Shown here piece by piece: positions 11,841 through 20,068 of a stretch of 64,000 nucleotides of DNA. Positions within the stretch are counted from its first letter, which is position 1, and each line of letters begins with the position of its first letter. Source of the DNA: Micropterix aruncella. Taxonomy: Eukaryota > Arthropoda > Insecta > Lepidoptera > Micropterigidae. The notes below the pieces were generated by a model that saw only the letters and a program-made list of their open reading frames with translations, did no database searches and was not told the DNA's origin. The translations under genes were made by a program, and so were the position numbers. The stretch covers positions 19,565,101 through 19,629,100 of the forward strand of contig OX155965.1 in the NCBI GenBank assembly GCA_944548615.1, given 5' to 3'.

Positions 11841-12072
11841 TCTATCACATTTTTTATATAGGCTGATTACATCACATAAATAGTACAGAGAGATATAATG
11901 CCATCTGTTAGTCTATCTGGACTTCAAAGTGCGGTATTATGTTTTTATCCGAACTTTAAAGTGCGTATTAGTGGCATCTATCACATTTTTTAAATAGGCT
12001 GATTACATCACTAAAATAATACAGGGAGATAGAATGCCATCTGCTATTCTATCTGAACATTAAACTGCGTAA
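11841..12072. repeat. tandem repeat, two units of about 135 bp
   Basis: Two units begin TCTATCACATTTTTTATATA (11841) and TCTATCACATTTTTTAAATA (11977). Each continues with GGCTGATTACATCAC and AATGCCATCTG. Confidence 0.8.
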
Positions 12073-12719
12073 TTATTACTTGCGAATCCTGGATACCTAC
12101 CAAATTAAAAAATACATCTTTTTTATGTATAAATAATATTACAATAATAGTAGCTATGATTTATAACTTAGTTTGCTATTATATTATTATTTTATACCTA
12201 ATAGGCGTGTTAAGAGCGTAATCTGCAGTGCGCCGTCATACTGTTATACCACGAAAGTCGCCATATTGAACATACTTTATATATATTGCAATGGTATTTT
12301 ACAATTAATAATTACAAGATGGGGGTAGTTACTTTATTCTAAAATTAAAAAATTTTGAAGATACCAAATTAAACAGAAGGTATTTTTGTTCAAATATTCA
12401 TAAATAAATATTCTAACATCTAATATAATACATACATAGATACGATTATCGCATAAACTTTACATGAATTTATATTAAAAGTATATATAAATAAAAATTA
12501 TTATAAAGAAGTACATACATATAATATGATAATTTAAAAATAAAAAATAGAAAAAATATTATTATGATAATAGGAGCTTTTACATATGCAAAAGTGCCTT
12601 GATAACTATTTATCAAAGAAAATGACAATTTGCAATGCCATTTTATTATATAATATAGAAGTTAATTAAGAATTTAGGTACCTACTACAATAGAATACAA
12701 TATAGCCGTAAATTTGCAC
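12073..12719. other. very AT-rich gap
   Basis: No gene seen. A dinucleotide (AT)n tract of about 20 bp follows at 12720-12739. Confidence 0.45.
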
Positions 12720-12739
12720 AATATATATATATATATATA

Positions 12740-13352
12740 AATAGAAATATGTTCATTCAAGAGATTTTAATAATGCCTCGCAGTCTTTCCTAGATTTATT
12801 TAGCAGCCAATTTATCACCACTCTTCGAAAAGTAGGGTATGGTAAGTCGGTCGTCGGTACGTCCATTCTCAATTTATTGTATAGTCTCGGAGCTAGAAAA
12901 GTATAATGTCGTTGTCCATATGTCGTGTTCATTTTTACCTCAGGTTGTCTGTAACGATGTCTAGTCTCATGTCCATGGTCCCGAAGTTTAGATATCGCAG
13001 TCCTGTCATTCCTCTGGAAGTACATTAAAACCGCTTTTAGGTACAACTGTCGGATGTCCATTACGTTAAAGTCTGTGAATAATTGGTTGGATGGGAAACG
13101 GAGCGGTTTTTTATTAATAACCCTAATGAGGGCTTTTTGGGCTTTTATTACCGGGTCAAGAATTGATTTAGCCGCTCCACCCCATCCTATCTGCCCGTAT
13201 GTAATCAATGACTGTGCGAGTGCGTAGTAGGTCGTTTTTAGCATAGATGGACTAAGCACGTTTCTAATATTTTTGAATACGTATATTAGTTTTCTAAGTC
13301 GTGACGCAGTCTGGTCAATTTGATTGTGCCAACGCAGGAACCCGTCTATACT
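12740..13352 (-). mobile_element. 5'-truncated LINE, RT C-terminal region
   Basis: The minus-strand frame reads from about 13350 (SIDGFLRWHNQIDQTASRL) through LRKLIYVFKNIRNVLS, TTYYALAQSLITYGQIGWGG and KAQKALIRVI to a stop at 12753. This is the thumb and post-RT region of Jockey/CR1-like LINEs: the LxW.xHI motif, then KL...YxxF..LR, then LxYGxxxWG. The catalytic palm is missing, so the copy is 5'-truncated. A TAG lies just upstream of the fragment. Downstream on the sense strand is AT-rich DNA including the (AT)n tract. It cannot produce active RT. Confidence 0.85.
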
Positions 13353-14199
13353 ATTAGAAGACTACTAAAATTTTGGAATTAATAAACCCACACGTTGCGT
13401 TTCATAGAAAAATCCTGGTTGCTAAATTCAATCTAATACGCTATATTATCAATGGCTATACCTTGCGAATTAATAGTTATCTACCCCATTCTACGGATCA
13501 TCATTTTGACTCATTCAGTTATCGTTAGCATCCTTAACATGTTCAAAACTGTCAATTAAAATTTTTGCAACAGATGTGGTGTTATCGGACCAAAATCATC
13601 CTATTGTGATAGCGGATTCGTCTAAATGATTGAAAAAAATTGAGCGCGTCATGATTATTCTTTATTGATTCAAAAATTAGGTTCCAGATATTTCTTAAGT
13701 TGTTCTTGAAATGTTGGATCCTAACTTCTCTGGCAATGTTTTAGCAAATTTTTTTATGCTAATTGGTAGATCGTTCATTAAGAGTTTATGCCGACATTAA
13801 GAGTTTTTCGCCGACATTTTTTAAACTTCGTCTGAAGACCTCTTTTGGTCGTAGCTCTTTTGGTTTTCCGATCGAGCTCCTTATATTCGGCTGAGACGGC
13901 TAGTGATTCGGATTTTATCTCTTAGTCTAATATATATTAGGATCTCGATTGGACGAGCGACGGTTGTCTCTTGTTTGCTATTTGCAGTAGATCAACATCG
14001 CCGAAAGAGGCATTCCTCTAAGTGGCGCTAGAGTCATCAACCTCATTTATTGGACGCGACGGGTCTAAATTGAACCATTTATCGTATCATGCGTGACATT
14101 GTTCTTTCTATTAGGGGCACATAACACCTTTTCGAAGAAACAGAAAGGGTCGTATTTACTATGGAGATTATGGCCTGACGTTTCCAAAAATATTTTTGC
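13353..14199. other. unassigned gap
   Basis: No reading frame or second copy recognised. TCTTTTGGT and related short repeats occur near 13840-13870. Confidence 0.35.
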
Positions 14200-14695
14200 A
14201 AACAGAATTTGAAAAAAATCTGGTCCCAATCAAGTATGTTAAAGAATTTGGTCTCGATGAAGCGACACACAATGCGTCTAAGTCTTCTTCTTCTTCCTTC
14301 TTCTTCAACCTGGTTTGGTCCACATAATGGACGTAGGCCTCTTCCTTCTTCTCACATTTCTCTCTGTCAGCTGCTGCCCTCAGCCAGTTGGTTCCTGCTG
14401 CTTTCCTGAAGTCGTACAGCCATCGCAATTGTGGTCTCTTCGAATTACTTTGTGGTTCTTGGTCTCCACTAGACAAGCCTCTTCGGCCACCTCGCATCTT
14501 GACCTTGCGACTTGATCTGCCCAGCCCTACTTCAGGCTGGCGATGCGTTTCATGTATGTCAGGCGCCTTCGTATTTCTTCATTGCGCACTCTGTCGCGGA
14601 GATTGTTGCTCAGCATTGCTCTCTCCAGGGCTCTTTGGCAAATTCTATCGCGGCTGGTACTGCTTATGGGTCTAAGTATTAGCTGTAATATGGGC
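14200..14695 (-). pseudogene. RTE-type LINE C-terminal fragment
   Basis: Minus-strand blocks ERAMLSNNLRDRVRNEEIRR, LTYMKRIASLK, QLRWLYDFRKAAGTNWLRAA and REKCEKKEEAYVHYVDQ follow the C-terminal tail of RTE-like LINEs. The tail normally shows LRDRIRNEEIRRR, then KLKWxWAGHVAR, then GRPxxRWxDD, then AGxxWxxxAxDRxxWxxxEEAY. At least two frame changes separate the blocks. The A/T-rich TTC repeats near 14286-14307 encode an added Lys/Glu run. Confidence 0.8.
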
Positions 14696-14768
14696 GATAA
14701 TTTATTGGCATTCCTTTTTTCAAACTCTCTTGTTTCCTTCTCTTCGATTTAACTGATTTTTATTCGCT

Positions 14769-14904
14769 ACTAGATGACCCGACTGACGTTGTCCTGTCTA
14801 AATGTCGATAAATTTGTATGCGATAGTTTTCTGAATTTGTCAAAAAACTATTGCAATATGTAATCAAAGTAAAAAATCGGTTGTCACCCCAAGACTTTTC
14901 CGGC
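14769..14904. repeat. probable transposon-derived leader
   Basis: CTAGATGACCCGACTGACGT resembles a motif I recall from insect transposon copies (ACCCGGCAGACGTTGTCCTG). No second copy is present to define boundaries. Confidence 0.3.
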
Positions 14905-15131
14905 AATCAGTCGACCCCTCCGCCCGTGACAAACCACTCAACTTCGCCAACCCCGCCTCTTCAAAACCGTTCCCACCCACCCCTCCCCAACTCCCCCCTC
15001 CTAACCCCTCTTAACCCCCCAACCCCCCTTCCAAACTACACCCCCCTAACCACGCTCAAACCCCCTTTAAACTCGTCCTCACTCAACCCCCCCAAACTCC
15101 AACCCACCCCTCCCAACTTCCTTCCCCTCTA
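14905..15131 (+). repeat. C-rich low-complexity tract
   Basis: Over 220 bp of the plus strand are almost purine-poor: runs of C broken by A and T, with essentially no G after 14950. Any translation is a Pro/Leu/Thr/Asn low-complexity string. It could adopt i-motif/G-quadruplex type structure. Confidence 0.85.
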
Positions 15132-15744
15132 AATTTTTCTCAAGATCTGCCAGTGTTTTTTTCAATTGAATACATTCGATTGAAATATGTCCATTCCGAG
15201 AGTACGGCGATCAATACAAAAAAAACAACCAAATATGTCGTTACATCGTTTTTTCGAAGAGTTTTCAAATTTTCCAGGCGATTTTACCAATTTTCCTTTC
15301 TCCTAGGATCTTATTTGGACTATTATAAACATTAAAAAAAATGCCAAATTGGTTCTACCGTTCAACCGTATATGCGGTTACCAACGTAAAGCATTTCATT
15401 TTCATTTATATCCCAATGTTTAGGTTCGGTTTTCAAATTCTTCATATTTTGACCATCATTTCATAAATTTAATTTTTAAACATGTAGACTACTAAATATG
15501 TATGAAGAAATGCCTTACAACATAATTAATAGCAACTTAGGATTCAAAGACCATTTTTTTCATTCTAGCATTAGTTCTTATATTATATTAATAATAATTA
15601 ATAATAATGAGTTAGGAAGTATTCAATTTTCAGATTACATTTTTAATTCAAAACACGATGAAGATATTGAAAACTGCTGTATTCAAAAGTTGTATATAAT
15701 GTCCTTAGAATTTTAAGTGACATTTATTCAGGAACCAGCATTAA
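15132..15744. other. AT-rich gap
   Basis: Contains a 72-codon plus-strand open frame (15498-15716) whose Ile/Asn/Ser-rich product I do not recognise. It lies against the decayed minus-strand coding stretch and may be part of the same locus. No clear gene. Confidence 0.35.
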
Positions 15745-16270
15745 AGTATTTACGATTTTTTAAATGTTCTAAAGGCTTCCATTTTGAAACGAAATGACAG
15801 ATATCTTTCATCATCTTTTAAAATCTCGGCATGAGGATATATTATTTTTGTACGTAATTTAGTCCTAATTGTTCGTGTAGTTTATGATATACGGTGGGCA
15901 TATGCGCAACCCTACACACGCACTCACAGATGCGCACACACAGACATATATTTTACAAAAATCAAAGATCTAAAATCTTGGAGATCCGGTGCACATTCGG
16001 ATTCTAAAATATTCTCAGGTACTTTGACATCCCCAAATAAGTTCGTTTCAAATAGTTCCTTCAAAAAGTTCTCTAAATGTAAACCTCCATACAAATCACT
16101 TAAATTTCCTTAAAGAGCTTGTTCGTATTCTCCTAGAATTTCATGATAATACAAAAAACAACACTTATATAAATCGTCTATGTGTAAGTTTGTGGGCAAA
16201 TATAATTCGCCTCTGAAATCATCTTTGTTGATCATCTCAGAAAAGGGATTTTCGAGTATCGACATGAATG
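15745..16270 (-). pseudogene. decayed coding stretch of unknown origin
   Basis: On the minus strand, about 100 codons from 16270 read as a convincing protein with a single internal stop. They contain FMSILENPFSEMINKDDF, RGELYLPTNLHIDDLYKCCF, EILGEYEQAL, then after the stop NLSDLYGGLHLENFLKELF and VKVPENILESECAPDLQDF. A second block about 200 bp further on, in another frame, reads KIIYPHAEILKDDERYLSF and RFKMEAFRTFKKS before a stop. The CA-rich run between them could be an intron or an insertion. The composition is acidic, rich in Leu/Glu/Asp, and unlike the LINE next to it. I do not recognise the family: a host gene relic, a large DNA transposon gene, or an endogenous viral gene are all possible. 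The LINE at 16291 lies immediately upstream and may have broken it. Confidence 0.5.
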
Positions 16271-16290
16271 CTGAAGTATTTAGTTATCTC

Positions 16291-18612
16291 TACTAGTAGT
16301 AGTAGTAGTAGTAGATGGAGTGGGGGGCTTGTTTCCAGCCCTTGATGTCACCTAGATCTGTAAGGTCTTTTGTAACTACCCACTGTGTGGTTAGGTCAAT
16401 GGTCAGCTAGTAGCCCGGTACTTCTTACCAGTCCAAGTAGGTCACTGACCTTCAAGTTGGGCAGATTGCTGGGTTCGAGAAAGGCTCGTCCCAGTAAACT
16501 GTGTCTTTTGGCGGCGAGACCTGGACAGCGGCCAACAATGTGTATGCTGTCTTCAGGTTCCTCGCCACATATTCGGCAATCCTTGCTCTCAGTCAAGCCA
16601 AGGTTGAATAGATGAGCTCTAAGGTTCGTGTGTCCGGTGAGGAGACCGATAGTGGTTCTAAGGTTCTTCTTGCTCATGTCAAGTAGGGCCTTGGTTTTCT
16701 TCTGTAGTGGTTGCTCCATCATGGCTTTTGCCTGGCGATATCCCTGACTCTGTTTCCAGGAAGCCCGATGTTCCTGCTCCAAGCAGTCCCTGATGATTTT
16801 CTTACCTGTAGCGAAGGGGACCCCTACAGCTGGCTCCACTGGGCAATCCAGTGTGCCCAGTTTTGCCAGTCTGTCGGCCTCTTCGTTTCCGGGTATGCCT
16901 TGGTGACCCGGTATCCATATTAGGGTAATTTTGTTGGATTTTCCCAATTGGTTGAGCTCCTGCATGCAGTCCCAGACCACAGAAGATTCTGTGGTGGCTT
17001 TAGCCAGAGCGTCCAGTGCTGCTCTGCTGTCAGAGCAGATGAGGATTTGTCTGTTTTTTACCTCAAGTTGACTTTGTAGTTTTATGCATTCCAATATGGC
17101 AAGTACCTCGGCTTGGAAAACCGTAGCGTATTGTCCAAGGGGGATGCTGATTCTGTGGTTGGTTTTGGGTCCGTACACGCCTGCCCCAAAACGTCCATTT
17201 GATCCTGAGCCGTCGGTGAACCAGGCGTCTGCGTTGTGGCTTTGAAGCCACTGCGGATTTTTCCATTCTTCCCTGGTGGGGATTAGGATTTTATAGGATT
17301 TCTCTACCGAAATTTTTTTCCCTAGTCGATCCTGGGTCAGAGTGAATGGGCTTTTGTGGAGGAGGTTTAGCTCAGGATGATTGTGCCCTCCACGCTTCCA
17401 CTCGCCCAAACACTTCAGTCTGTATGCTGTAAGTCTGGCGGAGTGGATGATGAGCTTGTCCAGAGGCGGGCAGCAGAGTGCCACCTTTAATCCCGCTGTT
17501 GGGGTGGTCTTCATGACGCCAGTTGCAGCCCTCAGGTAGTTACCTTGAAGGCTTTTAAGCATTTTTAATGTCTCAAGCTTTTTCACCCTGGACCACCAGA
17601 CTATTGCAGCATAGGTTAGTCTAGGCAGCAGTACTGCCCTGTAGAGCCATAAGGCGACCATGGGTTTGAACCCCCAGGTTTTTCCCATGACTCTTTTGCA
17701 CGTCCACAACGAGGCATAGAAGGTTGTTCTCTTGCGCTCGAGGTGGTGCTTCCAATTGAGCTTTGGGTCTAGATAGACTCCAAGGTATTTGACTACTGTA
17801 GCGTATTCTATCTCCTTATCCCAGAGCTTGAGACTCTCAACGGGTTCGGGTTTGTATTTTCTGGTGAAAATCATGGCCTTAGTCTTTCTTGGATTAACGG
17901 ATAGACCTCTGGCCTGGCACCAGTCTTGGGTGGTCTTAAGTGCTTTGTCCATGAGCTCCTTAAGTATTGATAGAAAGTTTCCTCTGACTACTATGGCCAC
18001 GTCATCAGCGTAGCCGTAGACAGAGAGGCCTAGGTTTTGTAGATCTGTTAGGAGTTCGTCTACAACGATGCTCCACAAGAGGGGGGAGATGACTCCACCC
18101 TGTGGACAGCCCTTGGCAGGGATTCCCGTGATGGAGGTGTCGCATTGATAGACGGTCAGATTCCTATTTGATAGCATACTCAATGTCCAGTCAATAATGG
18201 TCTCTGGTATTCCTCGTCTGTGCATAGCGTTTTTTATAGTTGCATATGAAGTGGTGTCAAATGCTCCTTCGATGTCCAGGAATACTCCCAGAGCGTAACC
18301 TTTCGCCGCTAACTGTGTCATTATTGTGCTCACCAGGTGATGTAGGGCAGTGTCCGTAGATCTGCCCTCCCTATAGGCATACTGAGCATCAGCAAGCGGT
18401 TGAAGAGCTAGGTGGTTGGTTTTCAAGTAGCCGTCAACTAGTCTCTCCAGTGATTTCAGGAGAAAGGAGGTGAGGCTAATGGGTCTGTAGTCTTTGGCAA
18501 AGATGTGGCCGTTTCTGCCTGCCTTTGGAATGAACGTGACTCTTGCGCTGCTCCAGGCATGAGGGACGTGTCTGAGGGCTATGCTCGCTCTGTCTCTACT
18601 AACTATTGACCT
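16291..18612 (-). mobile_element. RNase H-bearing LINE, 5'-truncated, (TAG)n tail
   Basis: The copy runs from about 18612 (5' break inside RT) to a 3' tail of TAG repeats at 16294-16315, with about 80 bp of 3' UTR. A 3' end made of short tandem repeats instead of poly-A is known for I-type LINEs. An RNase H domain after RT is typical of I/LOA-related clades. No clear target duplication was found. The upstream part (ORF1, endonuclease, RT fingers) is absent. Confidence 0.9.
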
Positions 18613-18624
18613 AAATAATCTGAA
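16396..18624 (-). CDS. reverse transcriptase / RNase H polyprotein, N-terminally truncated
   Basis: The frame is open from 18624 to the stop at 16396, about 742 codons; the true start is lost. RT fingers read VTFIPKAGRNG and KDYRPISLTSFLLKSLE (upstream of 18426). The palm has FLDIEGAFD, GCPQGGVISPLLW and YGYADDVAIV with both Asp intact. RNase H (about 400-530 codons after 18426) has WFTDGSG, VFQAEVLAILE, CSDSRAALDAL and GNEEADRLAK, so the Asp-Glu-Asp-Asp set is complete, plus WIPGHQGIPGNE. A zinc-knuckle-like tail follows: CRICGEE with HIVGRCP. Family knowledge: such enzymes copy their RNA at a nicked target. The intact frame over more than 2.2 kb suggests a recent insertion, but the loss of endonuclease means it cannot mobilise itself. 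Confidence 0.92.
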   Translation of the reverse strand, partial: FRLFRSIVSRDRASIALRHVPHAWSSARVTFIPKAGRNGHIFAKDYRPISLTSFLLKSLERLVDGYLKTNHLALQPLADAQYAYREGRSTDTALHHLVSTIMTQLAAKGYALGVFLDIEGAFDTTSYATIKNAMHRRGIPETIIDWTLSMLSNRNLTVYQCDTSITGIPAKGCPQGGVISPLLWSIVVDELLTDLQNLGLSVYGYADDVAIVVRGNFLSILKELMDKALKTTQDWCQARGLSVNPRKTKAMIFTRKYKPEPVESLKLWDKEIEYATVVKYLGVYLDPKLNWKHHLERKRTTFYASLWTCKRVMGKTWGFKPMVALWLYRAVLLPRLTYAAIVWWSRVKKLETLKMLKSLQGNYLRAATGVMKTTPTAGLKVALCCPPLDKLIIHSARLTAYRLKCLGEWKRGGHNHPELNLLHKSPFTLTQDRLGKKISVEKSYKILIPTREEWKNPQWLQSHNADAWFTDGSGSNGRFGAGVYGPKTNHRISIPLGQYATVFQAEVLAILECIKLQSQLEVKNRQILICSDSRAALDALAKATTESSVVWDCMQELNQLGKSNKITLIWIPGHQGIPGNEEADRLAKLGTLDCPVEPAVGVPFATGKKIIRDCLEQEHRASWKQSQGYRQAKAMMEQPLQKKTKALLDMSKKNLRTTIGLLTGHTNLRAHLFNLGLTESKDCRICGEEPEDSIHIVGRCPGLAAKRHSLLGRAFLEPSNLPNLKVSDLLGLVRSTGLLADH

Positions 18625-19002
18625 TTAGAAGATTTTTTTCTATGGGATAAAGTTATGATTGGCAGAATCCAAAACAAGCCTGAGAAAAATCCCGATAAAA
18701 GAATTATAAGCATGTCGAAGTATATCTAATATAATCATACATTAGTCGTGTTTACTTATAAATTCCTAAGTTATGTCCTAATATTTTAATAAATTTAAAA
18801 AACACCGCCATTTGTTGCATTTCAATCCAAGCTGCTTCAAAACACTGAGTGATGCAAATGAAAACTTATCATATAAATCTAATATTAACGAAAATATATC
18901 TCAAGATAAATATTTATAAATACAATTAAAACATGTACTTACAAATAGACCAATAAATCAACATTGCAACGTAATAAAAGAGAACTATTCCGTGTAATGC
19001 AA

Positions 19003-19003
<1 letters not shown>
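18625..19003. other. AT-rich gap between LINE and transposon
   Basis: No gene seen. A minus-strand hydrophobic stretch near 18630-18700 (LLSGFFSGLFWILPIITL) may be chance or part of the locus broken by the LINE. Confidence 0.4.

Positions 19004-19060
<57 letters not shown>
19004..19060. repeat. (TA)n microsatellite, left flank
   Basis: 57 bp of uninterrupted TA repeat stopping exactly at the left terminus of the 4.4 kb transposon. With the right-hand tract it looks like one microsatellite that served as target. Confidence 0.95.
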
Positions 19061-19062
<2 letters not shown>

Positions 19063-19090
19063 GTGCCTCCTGTGACCGGTGATACAATTG
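19061..19090 (+). repeat. left terminal inverted repeat
   Basis: Starts CTGTGCCTCCTGTGA and continues through CCGGTGATACAATTG. The first 15 bp match the right end perfectly; the shared GGTGAT block then follows after two mismatches. Confidence 0.95.
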
Positions 19091-19259
19091 AAAAATCACT
19101 ACTTTACAGGACAGCCCAAACAATATTTAAAAAATTCTAGTTCATGAACGAAGTGGGTTAGGTTACATTTAAGTACCTTCTTTTGTAGATCGAAACATCC
19201 ACTTTCATTCTGTTTTTATATTTTTGTGGTAAATATTATACTTTTGAAGTAATTCATGA

Positions 19260-19585
19260 AAAACTCGCAGTTGTACCCTTTTTAATTTCTAATATGTGAT
19301 AAAATTACGTGATAAATGATACAAGTACAGTTAAATCATGTTGCACATTTATGTTGTCTTTGTGTAAAGTGATATACAAGAAGTGAAAAAATCCAATAAC
19401 TAATAAGAATATGTTCAAAACACAATGTAGCTCAAACAAATGATAAAAATAATACTCCAAAGATTCGAATTTTTTACTTCAGTCTTCTATTTTCATATTT
19501 TACCTGAATTGTATCAGTTTGCTAAAATTCTAGTCTTTATAAAAATGTGTTAAATGATACAAGTCCAGTTATATCCTGCATTAAA
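19260..19585. promoter_or_regulatory. left subterminal motif cluster
   Basis: Repeats of a common motif: CAGTTGTACCC near 19268, AATGATACAAGTACAGTTA near 19315, GTGATATACAAG near 19370 and AATGATACAAGTCCAGTTAT near 19554. Similar motifs in both orientations lie near the right end. Subterminal repeats of this type commonly bind the transposase; binding here is inference. Confidence 0.65.
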
Positions 19586-20068
19586 ATACCTATGTATGGT
19601 GGAAATGAATACAAGTTTTAGAAAAATACTTAACGTTTATTAAAGTCTTCAAAATTATGAAATTACTTACAAATAAGGCACAGTTTTATCAAAATTATAA
19701 GAAGTAAATAGAGATCTTTTTAAATGCAATTAGTCTTAAACTTAAATACTTAGAAATGACACAGATCAATCTTACGCAGCTATCACAATAATCAAAGTGA
19801 ACCTACTCAGTACAAAACATAACAGCACAGCCATTGTGTGAATCCTTAAAAAAATCTAGAAAAATAATAAACATCAAAATTGCTAACACTTTAAAACTTA
19901 CACAGTACAGTTAACAGCTGTTAACCTATCCTATAGGCAGTAATTCGACTCTATGAGTGAGGTAAAAGAATGAAGAGAACAAAGAAGTACGTAGGTACCT
20001 ACTTAAATCAAAATAAAACCTTTAATAGGTCTTGGGAGTTAGATGAACATAACTATCATATCATAAAA

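Noticed and set aside
11841..12072. CRISPR-like array
   Set aside because: Only two long units without short spacers, in a eukaryotic context; a simple tandem duplication.
14851..15132. Proline-rich protein
   Set aside because: The frame is a translation of a C-rich low-complexity tract with no start context or domain.
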